64,000 nt of DNA, from the NCBI RefSeq assembly GCF_036227225.1, contig NZ_CP109444.1:8475501-8539500 (forward strand). The letters are read 5' to 3'. The first letter of the stretch is position 1. The number at the start of each line of letters is the position of its first letter. The DNA is from Streptomyces sp. NBC_01478. GTDB taxonomy: Bacteria > Actinomycetota > Actinomycetes > Streptomycetales > Streptomycetaceae. The notes beneath the pieces were generated by a model that was not told the origin of the DNA, searched no databases, and saw only the letters and a program-made list of their open reading frames with translations. A program made the translations under genes and the position numbers. Positions 34,733 to 44,205 of the stretch are shown piece after piece.

Positions 34733-35929
34733 ATGACCGAGACACACCACCACCTCCCCAACCGCTCCGTTCTCGTCTCCGGCGCGAGTATTGCCGGCCC
34801 CGCGGTCGCCTATTGGCTGCACCGCTACGGCTTCGACGTCACCGTCGTCGAGAAGGCGGGCACTGTGCGCGGCGGCGGCTACCCCATCGACATCCGCGGC
34901 ACCGCCCTGGAGGCGGTGCGGCGCATGGGCCTCCTGCCCCAGCTGCAGAAGGCTCACGTCAACACCCACCGCATCACCTTCCTGGATGCCGACGGCGGCA
35001 CCGTCGCCGCACTGCGCCCCGAGAGCATGGCCATCGGCGCCGACGGTGACCTCGAGGTGCGGCGCGGCGACCTGACCGAGATTCTCTACGACGCCGTCCG
35101 CGACTCTGTCGCATTCATGTTCGACGACTCCATCGCCGCCCTCGACGACCGCTCCGACGGCGTCGAGGTGACCTTCCACAGTGGTGTCCGCCGCACCTTC
35201 GATGTCGTCATCGGGGCCGACGGACTCCACTCCAACACCCGTCGGCTGATCCTTGGTCCCGAGGAGCGCTTCCACCACTGTCTCGGCGCCTGTTTCGCAG
35301 GCTTCACCCTGCCCAACCACCTCGGGCTTTCCTCCGAGGGCCTGCTGTGGAACACCCCTGGTCGGTCCGCCGCCCTCTATGCCGTCGGCTCCGGCCAGGA
35401 CGTGTTCGGGCTGCTCACCTTCAGGCGCTCCGACCCGCCCTTCGACGCCTTCCGCAACCCCGACGCGCAGCGCGAGCTGCTCGCCGCCACCTTCCCGGAC
35501 GACCGTTGGGAGATTCCGCGGATGGTCGCCGAGATGCGATCCGCCGAGGACCTGTTCTTCGATGTCGTCAGCCAGATACGCATGACGAGCTGGTCCGCGG
35601 GCCGGGTCGCGCTGATCGGCGACGCCGCCTATGCGCCGTCCTTCCTGACGGGGCAGGGCACCAGCCTCGCCCTTACCGGCGCCTATGTGCTGGCCGGCGA
35701 GTTGGCCGCGCATGCCGACCAGGCCAATGCGTTCGACGCCTATGAGCGCGTGATGAGGCCGTTCGTGACCCTCAACCAGGCGCTTGCCAACGAGGGCGAC
35801 ACGGAGCTCTTCCCCTCCACCGAGCAGGCCCTCCAGCAGCGCAACGCCGCCTTGCGCACTCTCTCCGCCCTCCCCGCCGACCGGCCGCACGCCGAGTACA
35901 GCGCTCTCACCCTTCCCGACTACCACTGA
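34733..35929 (+). CDS. FAD-dependent monooxygenase, PHBH/TetX-like
   Basis: A 398-residue class A flavoprotein from ATG 34733 (AAGGA upstream). The N-terminal dinucleotide fold SVLVSGASIAGPAVAYWL has GxSxxG in place of the usual GxGxxG, a known variant. The DG motif is VVIGADGLHSNTRRL, and the GD motif VALIGDAAYAPSFLTGQGTSLALTGAYVLAGEL contains the helix that closes on the isoalloxazine. Relatives hydroxylate aromatic metabolites, and some inactivate antibiotics (TetX, rifampicin monooxygenases). Its placement on a transposon behind a TetR-controlled pump argues for a resistance function, unproven. The 271-nt gap upstream holds no convincing gene and may have its own promoter. Confidence 0.82.
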   Translation: MTETHHHLPNRSVLVSGASIAGPAVAYWLHRYGFDVTVVEKAGTVRGGGYPIDIRGTALEAVRRMGLLPQLQKAHVNTHRITFLDADGGTVAALRPESMAIGADGDLEVRRGDLTEILYDAVRDSVAFMFDDSIAALDDRSDGVEVTFHSGVRRTFDVVIGADGLHSNTRRLILGPEERFHHCLGACFAGFTLPNHLGLSSEGLLWNTPGRSAALYAVGSGQDVFGLLTFRRSDPPFDAFRNPDAQRELLAATFPDDRWEIPRMVAEMRSAEDLFFDVVSQIRMTSWSAGRVALIGDAAYAPSFLTGQGTSLALTGAYVLAGELAAHADQANAFDAYERVMRPFVTLNQALANEGDTELFPSTEQALQQRNAALRTLSALPADRPHAEYSALTLPDYH

Positions 35930-36074
35930 CCCACGGCTTCCGGTTCGCCTTCTTCACCTCCTGGGCTGGGCGAGGCTTGCGGTGATCAGCTCCTGCCCCG
36001 GCCGCCCCCGCCCGCCCATGCGGTCGAAGCCGTGCACCAGGCCCAAGCCACTCGGCGGTGGCGCCTGGTCCGGT

Positions 36075-39000
36075 TCATTCGTTCTCCACAGTGGATCGCG
36101 CGGACTGGTCAGTCGGGGCCCTGGGCACCGGTACGGAAGCTGCGGCGAGGTTGAGACGGGCGCCCATGTCGAGGTTCACCTCACCGTACGGCCGGACGTG
36201 GGACCAGAAGAGCGGGGTCAGGCCGCGCCGGTCGGCGGGTGTGAGGAGGTCCGCCCACTCCGGTTCGCCGAGGACGTCCTGGAGCATCAGGGTGTTCACG
36301 TAGACGAGAGCCGATTGCAGAATCCGCAGGCACAGCACGAACATCTCCTGCTCGTCGCGCCTGTTCGAGACGATCTCGCCACCCTTGCCGTAGGCGACCA
36401 CGGAGCTCGCGCCGTTGGAGGACTCCATGACGTTCAGGCCCTCCTCGATCTCCCGCTGGAGGTCGCGCAGTCGCAGGTAGCGGGCCACGAAGATGGTCTT
36501 CTGGGCGCGGCCGACCTCCAGCATCGCCGCGTAGGTGGGGTGAGAGGCGTTGCGGGTGAAGCGGCGCGGGATCATCGCCTCCGTGGACGCGGTCCGGGTC
36601 CGGATCGCGGTCGCGTACTTGATCATCTGGTCGTACTGCTGGGTGATGAGTTCCCAGCGGATCGGGCGGGTCAGCGCCGGAGTCAGCTGCGGGTACGCGT
36701 CCGGTTCGCCGGCCACCGGCCGGTACAGCTTCACCTTGTTGATCCGCTTGATACGCGGCAGCAGGTCGAAGTTCAGCAGCCTCGTGATGCCAAACCCGAT
36801 TTCCGACTGGCCATGACTGTCCGTGTAGTTGGTCTCCACGTCCATCGTGGTGCCGTGCCGCATCGCGCCCTCGATCATCGCGGCGACCTCGGACGCGGTC
36901 AGTTGATCAGCTGGGAGTGGATGGCCAGCGACTTCTTTTCCACGTGCCAGTAGATGAGCACCCCACGTCCGCCGTAGCGCGAGTGCCACTCCGTGAAGAG
37001 GTTCCGGTCGTACGCGCGTACGTGAGTGGAGTCGGAGGCGACCGCCGTCGAGCCCTGGCCCCACAACTGGGCGCTGCGGGCGGCGAAGGTGGCGTTCGCG
37101 ATCTGGATGGCGATGGCGCGGGCGGCCTCGGCGGACAGGTACCGGCGGCGTACGTAGCGCAGTTCGTCCTCGGTGTGGCCGTGGCCGCCGGAGGCCACGG
37201 CTTTGATCCCAGTGTTCGTGCCGTACGCGTAGATCACCAGCAGTAGGCGTTCGGCCAGCACTTCCGCCGAGAGGCTGCCGCCGCCGGAGACGGAGGTGAC
37301 CGCGTCCAGGCAGCCGGTGCGCAGCACCGCTTCCTTCAGCATGTCGACAAGCTGCACAACGCCCCAACGCCCCAACGCCTCTGCACCTCGGCCTTGACCC
37401 TGCGCAGGTTGCGCGGCTCGGGCTGGGCCTCGGCCGCCGTCAGCCGGATCACCCCGGACTTCCGCTCGGCGATGTCCAGCCAGGACAGCTTCGGCATCCC
37501 GTCGTTGAGCAGGGTCAGCTCGGCCGTCATCTGCTCGCGCAGCTCGTCGACGAACACCGCGGCGTCCAGCGGCTTGCGCAGCTCCCGGTAGTTCTCCGCC
37601 CGCCTCGCCTCGAAGTCCTGCGGCAGGTCCTCGTCCGGGTTGCGCCACTTGTCGGCGCCGACCACCCAGATCTCCTTGCACTTGAGCTGATCGCGCAGGG
37701 CCTGGAAGGCGACGACCTCGTAGACCATGCGCACCACCCGGCGCCGGCCTCGCTTGTCGGTGCGGTGGACGACCTCCGCCCAGTCCCCGCCCATCGCCTT
37801 GTGGACCGGCACCGTCTCACCCAGCGGGTAGTACGTCGTGTTCCCCGCATTCGCGTACCGCGCCACCAGCGCCAAGGCCTCGATCACCGGCCGGTGCGTG
37901 TGGTTGGAGGAGCGGAACTCCAGCACGTCCAGCAGTTTGATCAGCCCGCGCCGGTAGTGGTTGGTGTACGACGCTTTCAGCGTCGTCTGCACCGTGCTCC
38001 GGTAGACCGGACCGCGGGTCTTTAACTCGTGCACCAGCTCCCGCAGCGTCGCCTCGCCCCCGGACACCGCCGGGAACACGACCTGGCGGACCGTCCCCTC
38101 CGGGGTGTCGAGCGACGCCTCGGTGAGCTTGAAGAGGATGTTCTCCTTGCCCGACACCTTCTTGAACGCGTTGATGAGCTGCTCGGTGACCTTCTTCTCC
38201 GCCCGCGCCCCGATCCGGTGCACCGTGGAGATCAGCAGCTCCACGAGCGTGTCGGTGATCTCCCGCTCCCGTTCGTGCAGCAGTGCGGCCAGCAAGGTCA
38301 CCCGCAGCGCCACCGGGTGCGTCCGCAGGTGGGAAGGCGACTCCACCGCGGCCCGCGCCCGCCAGCCGGCCACGACCTTCGGCGCGACGTCGATGAACAG
38401 ATCCCGTGGCAGGCCGATCGCCCGCACCGCCAGGAGCTTGTCGATCTCGGTGAGCATCGTCTCCAGGCTCACGTTGCCCGGCGCTTCCTTGACCTTCGCC
38501 AGCACCGGCGGCGCGTCCTCGCCCTCCGTACCGCCGCCCGCAGGTCCGGCGTCGTCTGGTCGGCGCCGGCCACCAGAGCCACGATCTGCTCGATGCTCTC
38601 CACGGTCAGGCGCGAGGAGATCAGGGCAGTCAGTGACTCCTCGGCCGCTCGCAGAGCGGCCCCCACAATGCGGTCGCACCGGCCCGATGCGGGAGGCTCG
38701 ATGCTCTCCGTGCGGCAGCGCACCAGCAGTTCCACCCGGACCTGCTCGGGCCTGCGCTCCTTGTGCGCGACGTGCACGGCCAGATACGCCGTCAGCTTCT
38801 CCGCGTCCGCGACGCTGCACTCACGGAAGCCGAGGTGCTCCCGGATCTGCGCACGGTGGTACTCGACCGTGCGGCCCGTCCAGTCGTAGGACTCCAGCTC
38901 CAAGGCGGGAACCTGTACCTGACGGGCGACGAACTCCACGGCCGCACCGGGCAGTTCTGCCCGGTTTCGGGGAAACCGGCCGTACTGCGTGTAGAACTTC

Positions 39001-39152
39001 AGCAGCACGGCGAACCCCAGTCGCGTCGCACCACGCTTGCCGGACACGAGCGCCTGCTCGTCCTTCAGCAGCGTCCAGTGCTCGACGAGTTGGTCCAGGT
39101 CCAGCGGAGTACGGGCCACGATCGACGATCGTCCCCGCAGAGCTTCACCCAC
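36075..39152 (-). pseudogene. Tn3-family transposase TnpA with three frameshifts
   Basis: About 1,020 codons in four frame segments. 39152 to about 38530 carries the N-terminal DUF4158-type domain (DLDQLVEHWTLLKDEQALVSGK). About 38530 to 37370 is the central part. About 37370 to 36905 contains the first catalytic Asp region (VASDSTHVRAYDRN) and VEKKSLAIHSQL. About 36905 to 36075 holds the second Asp (NYTDSHGQSEIGFG) and the last Glu region (NRRDEQEMFVLCLRILQSALVYVNT). Breaks: an indel near 38530; a 7-nt tandem duplication of GGGGCGT near 37365; a 1-nt loss near 36905 creating a TGA. All DDE residues survive in pieces. No single full-length product is possible without three recoding events. 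Confidence 0.88.
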
Positions 39153-39206
39153 CGCAGCCGTACGGCCCCGGACTCACCCACACGGGTGACGCCCTCCCAA
39201 GATCAC

Positions 39207-39248
39207 CGCCGTTTGCGGCTGGTGACAGCATTCTTACCGGCACCCCAT
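39207..39248 (-). repeat. Right terminal inverted repeat of the Tn3-family element
   Basis: Mirror of 29991-30032 with one mismatch. tnpA starts about 55 nt inside it. The base next to it outward begins GAAGCACG, the C-rich native flank. Confidence 0.92.
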
Positions 39249-39407
39249 GAAGCACGCCCGTCGCCGAGCGCCCCCGCCCCCGAAAACACACCCCCGCGCA
39301 CGCGCCCCCGGTCGCCAAGCCCCCGTAGCACCCCCGAAGGACCCCGTTCGAGTGGGCCGGGCGCGAGTCGTCGCCGTAGGGCACGTGTGCGCTGGTAGCG
39401 GTGGTGC

Positions 39408-40937
39408 ATGCTGCTCACCCCTCGCACCGGTACGACCGGCATCGGCATCCCCCGTACTCGCGCCGGTGATCCGGTCTCACCGCCGCGCACCAGGAACTCC
39501 CGACGGCTGAAGGCGGCGCTGCTCGCCTCCGCCGTGTCCGTCTGTCTCGTCGCCGCGAGTGCTCCGCCCACGCCCCTGGGGGTCGGTGACCGGCTCTTCC
39601 CGACCCTGGGCAACCCGGGGTACGACGTGGCGTCGTACGACCTCTCGTTCACGTATCCCGGAAGCAACACCAAGCCGCTCCAGGCCGTCACCACCATCGA
39701 CGCGTGGACGACCGAGACGCTGGACCGGATCAACCTCGACTTCACGCACGGCACCGTGGACTCGGTCGAGGTCGACGGGCGGCCCGCGACCTTCGCCAGT
39801 GCCGGTGAGGATCTGGTCGTGACCCCGGAGAGGTCGATTTCCGAAGGGAGCTGGACGCGGATCACCGTGCGGCACACCAGCGACCCCGTGTCCGCCAAGG
39901 GCCAGGACGGCGGCTGGGTACGCACCAAGGACGGGCTCGCGATGGCCAACCAGGCCGACGCCGCGCACCTGGTGTTCCCGTGCAACGACCATCCCTCCGA
40001 CAAGGCGCTGTTCACCATCAGGGTCACCGCCCCCAACGCCTACACGGCCGTGGCCAACGGACTGCCGGCCGGCGTCGACAAGGTCGGCGGGAACACCACC
40101 TGGACGTACCGCACCCAGCACCCCATGGCCACCGAACTCGCCCAGGTGTCCATCGGCCGTTCCGCCGTGCTGCACCGAACGGGACCGCACGGACTGCCGA
40201 TGCGCGACGTCGTGCCCGCAAAGGACGCCGACCAGCTCGAACCGTGGCTCAAGAAGACCCCCGACCAGATCGCCTGGATGGAGGGCAAGGTCGGCCGGTA
40301 CCCCTTCGAGACGTACGGGCTGCTCATGGCCGACGCGTCCACCGGCTTCGAACTCGAGACGCAGACGATCTCTCTCTTCGAGAGAGATCTCTTCACCGAG
40401 CCCGCCTACCCCAAGTGGTACGTCGAGTCGATCATGGTGCACGAACTGTCCCACCAGTGGTTCGGCGACAGCGTCAGCCCCCGCACCTGGTCCGACCTGT
40501 GGCTCAACGAGGGACACGCCACCTGGTACGAGGAGCTGTACGCCGAGGAGAAGGCGCACCGGCCGATGGAGACACGCATGAAGGCGGCCTACGCGGCCTC
40601 CGACCGCTGGCGCGCCGCCGGAGGACCGCCCGCACTCCCCAAGGCACCCGCGCCCGGCCAGAAGATCAGCATCTTCCGCCCGAACGTCTACGACGGCGCC
40701 GCCCTCGCCCTCTACGCACTGCGCCAGGAGATCGGCCGCCCGGCCTTCGAACGCCTGGAGCGCGCCTGGGTGCACATCCACCACGACAGCACGGCCACCA
40801 CGGCGGACTTCGAGGAACTCGCCTCCGCGATCTCCGGCCGCGACCTGAGCGACTTCTTCCAGGCCTGGCTCTACGGCGAGAAGACCCCGCCGATGCCGGG
40901 GCACCTGGACTGGAAGTCGCAGGCACCCGCGAAATAA
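39408..40937 (+). CDS. Secreted M1 family metallopeptidase
   Basis: A 509-residue protein from ATG 39408. A basic N-terminus and a hydrophobic segment (LKAALLASAVSVCLVAASAPP) form a signal peptide. The zinc site is H345-E-L-S-H349 with E368 (LNEGHATWYEEL), the HExxHx18E arrangement of gluzincins. The exopeptidase GAMEN-like region is degenerate around DASTGFELETQTISLF. M1 enzymes remove N-terminal residues; at about 510 residues it lacks the large C-terminal ERAP domain, as in short streptomycete forms. It is 159 nt from the right end of the transposon, whose insertion may have replaced its upstream region. Confidence 0.88.
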   Translation: MLLTPRTGTTGIGIPRTRAGDPVSPPRTRNSRRLKAALLASAVSVCLVAASAPPTPLGVGDRLFPTLGNPGYDVASYDLSFTYPGSNTKPLQAVTTIDAWTTETLDRINLDFTHGTVDSVEVDGRPATFASAGEDLVVTPERSISEGSWTRITVRHTSDPVSAKGQDGGWVRTKDGLAMANQADAAHLVFPCNDHPSDKALFTIRVTAPNAYTAVANGLPAGVDKVGGNTTWTYRTQHPMATELAQVSIGRSAVLHRTGPHGLPMRDVVPAKDADQLEPWLKKTPDQIAWMEGKVGRYPFETYGLLMADASTGFELETQTISLFERDLFTEPAYPKWYVESIMVHELSHQWFGDSVSPRTWSDLWLNEGHATWYEELYAEEKAHRPMETRMKAAYAASDRWRAAGGPPALPKAPAPGQKISIFRPNVYDGAALALYALRQEIGRPAFERLERAWVHIHHDSTATTADFEELASAISGRDLSDFFQAWLYGEKTPPMPGHLDWKSQAPAK

Positions 40938-41082
40938 GGCAGTGACGTGGCGATCCGCGCCGTGCGACCATCGTCGGGTCGGCGGCGCGGGTCACCCGGG
41001 GCACACCCGGCAGCCACCGGGAATCTCCGGAGGCGCTCGCACGTTATGACCTTTGCAGGACTCCCATCGACGTAAGGACCCA

Positions 41083-42576
41083 ATGACCTCCTCTTCTTCC
41101 CCTTCCCAGGACACTGAGCGCCTCGCGCACGCCTACCCCGAAGGTCTTCGGGCCGATGCCCTGATGGAAGAGGACGTCGCCTGGAGCCACGAGATCGACG
41201 GAGAGCGGGACGGCGACCAGTTCGACCGGTCCGAGCGCGCGGCCCTGCGCCGTGTCGCCGGCCTCTCCACCGAACTCGAGGACGTCACCGAGGTCGAGTA
41301 CCGACAGCTCCGCCTGGAGCGCGTGGTACTCGTCGGCGTCTGGACCACGGGCACGGTGCAGGACGCGGACAACTCGCTCGCCGAGCTTGCCGCCCTCGCG
41401 GAGACTGCGGGCGCCCTCGTGCTCGACGGTGTGGTCCAGCGCCGCGACAAGCCGGACGCGGCCACCTACATCGGCTCGGGCAAGGCCAACGAACTGCGGG
41501 ACATCGTCCTGGAGACCGGCGCCGACACCGTCATCTGCGACGGTGAGCTCAGCCCGGGCCAGTTGATCCACCTCGAAGACGTCGTCAAGGTCAAGGTCAT
41601 CGACCGTACGGCCCTGATCCTCGACATCTTCGCCCAGCACGCCAAGTCCCGAGAGGGCAAGGCGCAGGTCGCGCTCGCGCAGATGCAGTACATGCTGCCG
41701 AGGCTCCGCGGCTGGGGTCAGTCGCTGTCCCGTCAGATGGGCGGCGGCTCGGGCGGCGGCCTGGCCACCCGTGGTCCCGGTGAGACCAAGATCGAGACGG
41801 ACCGGCGTCGTATCCGCGAGAAGATGGCGAAGATGCGCCGGGAGATCGCGGCCATGAAGACGGGCCGCGACATCAAGCGCCAGGAGCGCCGGCGCCACAA
41901 GGTGCCCTCGGTCGCGATCGCCGGTTACACCAACGCCGGAAAGTCGTCCCTGCTGAACCGTCTGACCGGCGCGGGCGTCCTTGTCGAGAACGCGCTGTTC
42001 GCGACCCTCGACCCGACCGTGCGCCGGGCCGAGACCCCGGGCGGGCGGCTCTACACGCTGGTCGACACCGTCGGATTCGTCCGGCACCTGCCGCACCACC
42101 TGGTCGAGGCCTTCCGCTCCACGATGGAGGAGGTCGGCGACGCCGACCTGATCCTGCACGTGGTCGACGGTTCGCACCCGTTCCCGGAGGAGCAACTGGC
42201 CGCCGTACGCGAGGTGATCCGGGATGTCGGCGCCACCAAGGTGCCCGAGATCGTCGTGATCAACAAGGCGGACGCGGCCGACCCGCTGACGCTCCAGCGG
42301 CTGATGCGGAACGAGAAGCGTTCCATCGCCGTCTCGGCCCGTACCGGCCAGGGCATGGACGAACTGCTCGCGCTCATCGACAGTGAACTGCCGCGCCCCT
42401 CGGTCGAGATCGAGGCGCTCGTGCCGTACACCCACGGCAAGCTGGTCGCCCGCGCCCACTCCGAGGGCGAGGTGATCTCCGAGGAGCACACCCCGGAGGG
42501 CACCCAGCTCAAGGTGCGGGTGCACGAGGAACTGGCGGCGGACCTCGCACCGTACGTCCCGGCACCGCTGGCCTGA
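41083..42576 (+). CDS. hflX: Ribosome-associated GTPase HflX
   Basis: A 497-residue protein from ATG 41083 (TAAGGA upstream). The N-terminal HflX domain (ERVVLVGVWTTG, AATYIGSGKANEL, LILDIFAQHAKSREGKAQVALAQMQYMLPRLRGWG) is followed by a glycine-rich switch (GGGSGGGLATRGPGETKIETDRR). The G domain starts at G1 residues 281-289 (GYTNAGKSS), G3 DTVGF and G4 NKAD. HflX splits stalled or hibernating 70S ribosomes, giving heat and antibiotic tolerance. It ends 26 nt before a strong terminator. Length equals the S. coelicolor protein as I recall. Confidence 0.95.
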   Translation: MTSSSSPSQDTERLAHAYPEGLRADALMEEDVAWSHEIDGERDGDQFDRSERAALRRVAGLSTELEDVTEVEYRQLRLERVVLVGVWTTGTVQDADNSLAELAALAETAGALVLDGVVQRRDKPDAATYIGSGKANELRDIVLETGADTVICDGELSPGQLIHLEDVVKVKVIDRTALILDIFAQHAKSREGKAQVALAQMQYMLPRLRGWGQSLSRQMGGGSGGGLATRGPGETKIETDRRRIREKMAKMRREIAAMKTGRDIKRQERRRHKVPSVAIAGYTNAGKSSLLNRLTGAGVLVENALFATLDPTVRRAETPGGRLYTLVDTVGFVRHLPHHLVEAFRSTMEEVGDADLILHVVDGSHPFPEEQLAAVREVIRDVGATKVPEIVVINKADAADPLTLQRLMRNEKRSIAVSARTGQGMDELLALIDSELPRPSVEIEALVPYTHGKLVARAHSEGEVISEEHTPEGTQLKVRVHEELAADLAPYVPAPLA

Positions 42577-42602
42577 CCGGTCGTAACGCGGTAACTCGTA
42601 AC

Positions 42603-42638
42603 TCCGAAGGCTCGCCCCACCCGGGGCGAGCCTTCGGA
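42603..42638 (+). terminator. hflX terminator
   Basis: A 16-bp perfect stem: 42603-42618 pairs with 42623-42638 around a 4-nt loop, 26 nt after the hflX stop. Confidence 0.9.
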
Positions 42639-42975
42639 CGTACAGGTGGCTTACCGGCGGGTCACTGACCGCCGTACGTCCTGCTCATGTTCTGGCGCCC
42701 ATCGAGCCGACCTCCGTCGCGGGCGGCGAGCCGAGAAGCCCCCGCCGAGTGCGGCGCCGACCGTCTCCGAGCCGTCTTGGATCCACGTCGGCGTCGGTGT
42801 CGACACGGCGCAGGCGTACGTGCGGAACGCATGGTGCGATGACTGCTGTGGGGAAACCACTGGTCGGTTTCAACGCCCCACCACGCCAGGGGAGTTGGGG
42901 AAGAACGCCGGTGAGGCGGTGCGGTCTGTGAGACACCGCACCGACGCCCGTCCCCGACTGTGCCTGCCGCCGCGC
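42639..42975. other. Interval between hflX and the protease gene
   Basis: 337 nt between converging genes. It holds the protease terminator at 42917-42943. A short ORF set around 42650-42900 has no ribosome-binding site or recognisable family; I see no gene. Confidence 0.4.
42917..42943 (-). terminator. Terminator of the trypsin-like protease gene
   Basis: CGGTGCGGT (42917-42925) pairs with ACCGCACCG (42935-42943), 9-nt loop, about 30 nt after the protease stop on the minus strand. Confidence 0.65.
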
Positions 42976-44205
42976 CTACTGGCCGGCGAACTTCTTGCTG
43001 ACCGAGTCGTACACACCCTTGGCCACATCACCCAGCCGCGGCCCCGCCAGCCAGCCCGAAGTCACCGGCCCGATCGAGGTGTTGGACACCAGCGACGGCT
43101 TGCCGTCGGAGCCCGTCTCGACCCAGCCGCCGCCGGACGAACCGCCGGTCATGCTGCAGCCGATGCGGTACATCGTCGGGTCCGAGGCGTTGATCGACAG
43201 GCGCCCCGGCTTGTCCGTGCACTGATACAGCGTCGAACCGTCGTACGGCTTCGCCTCGGGGTAGCCGGTCGCCGTGATGCTGGACACCTTCGGCACGGCC
43301 GGCGCGCCGAAGTTCACCGGCAGGGCCGAACCGACCGTCTCCTCAAGGGACTTGCCCCCGTTGCCCTTCTCGGGCGTCACATGGATCACGGCGTAGTCGT
43401 ACGACGAACCCTGCCCGCCGGTCTCGCCGCCCTGGTCGATCCACTGCTGCGAGGTCTGCGCCCAGTCGGCCCACCAGACACCGTACGGAGCGACCTGGTC
43501 CCGGCTCGCGGTCTCCAACTGTGCTGCCGTCCGGCCCGCGTTGTTGTACGACGGCACGAACGCGAGGTTGCGGTACCAGCCGCCCTTCTTGCCCGCGTGC
43601 ACGCAATGGCCCGCCGTCCACACCAGGTTGGACTTGCCCGGGTGCGCCGGGTCCTCCACGACCGTCGCCGAGCAGACCATCGTGCCCTCGGGGGAGTCGA
43701 AGAACACCTTGCCCGCCGTCGCCGCGTTGGCGTGGTACGTAGGCGACACGGCCTTCGCGTCCACCACTGCGGGCGTCGGGTCGGTCACGCCCTGGTCACC
43801 GGAGATGTCGTTGGTGTCGACGCCCGTGTCCGGGTCGTTGGCGTCCTGCATCCGGCCGGAACTCCACAACCCCTTGATGATCGGGTTGATGTAGTCGTCG
43901 GCCTCGCGCAGCCAGTCGTCCTTGTCCCAGTTCTTCCAGGCGCCGTCCTTCCACTTGTCGATGTCGATCCCGTGCTCTTTGAGCTTGTCCTTGATGTCGT
44001 CCGGGATCTTGATCTTGCCGTCACCGGTGTCACTGCTGGTGGCGGACGCGGTGGACTTGCCATCGGCCTTCGTGTCACTGGAACCGCACGCGGTCGCGGT
44101 GAGCGCGAGCGCCGAGGTGAGGGCAACAACGGCCAGCACGGGGGAGGTTCCGCGACGCGCGCCCCTCCCTCGACGGGCGGTGAAGGACGGCCGTATCGAT
44201 CGCAT
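42976..44205 (-). CDS. Trypsin-like serine protease lipoprotein
   Basis: A 409-residue protein. The signal peptide ends in the lipobox LTATAC with C40 as lipidated residue, then a Ser/Thr/Asp linker and a Lys/Asp-rich helical region (DDIKDKLKEHGIDIDKWKDG). The chymotrypsin-fold catalytic triad is visible as LVWTAGHCV (His), SSYDYAVIHV (Asp) and GCSMTGGSSGGGW (Ser). It is probably anchored outside the membrane and may process surface proteins. It has its own promoter region with an unusual set of three half-sites (44260-44289). Substrate unknown. Confidence 0.88.
   Translation of the reverse strand: MRSIRPSFTARRGRGARRGTSPVLAVVALTSALALTATACGSSDTKADGKSTASATSSDTGDGKIKIPDDIKDKLKEHGIDIDKWKDGAWKNWDKDDWLREADDYINPIIKGLWSSGRMQDANDPDTGVDTNDISGDQGVTDPTPAVVDAKAVSPTYHANAATAGKVFFDSPEGTMVCSATVVEDPAHPGKSNLVWTAGHCVHAGKKGGWYRNLAFVPSYNNAGRTAAQLETASRDQVAPYGVWWADWAQTSQQWIDQGGETGGQGSSYDYAVIHVTPEKGNGGKSLEETVGSALPVNFGAPAVPKVSSITATGYPEAKPYDGSTLYQCTDKPGRLSINASDPTMYRIGCSMTGGSSGGGWVETGSDGKPSLVSNTSIGPVTSGWLAGPRLGDVAKGVYDSVSKKFAGQ

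Larger units (their letters stand above)
29991..39248. mobile_element. Tn3-family transposon, 9.26 kb, with TetR-MFS-SIP-monooxygenase cargo
   Basis: Bounded by 42-bp terminal inverted repeats that match at 41 of 42 positions and carry the GGGG end usual in Tn3 elements. Inside are a TnpI-like tyrosine recombinase next to the left end, an IRS-like site, cargo genes, and a Tn3 transposase reading from the right end leftward. It separates rshA from the M1 peptidase/hflX block that I recall as close neighbours. No 5-bp target duplication is seen (GCGAT left, ATGAA right outside the GGGG ends). Both mobility genes are broken, so the element is probably fixed. Confidence 0.88.

Noticed and set aside
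34515..34736. Small ORF MRHFHDHKEIPVP... before the transposon monooxygenase
   Set aside because: No ribosome-binding site, composition becomes random after the first residues, and it overlaps the start region of the monooxygenase gene; may be a degraded remnant.
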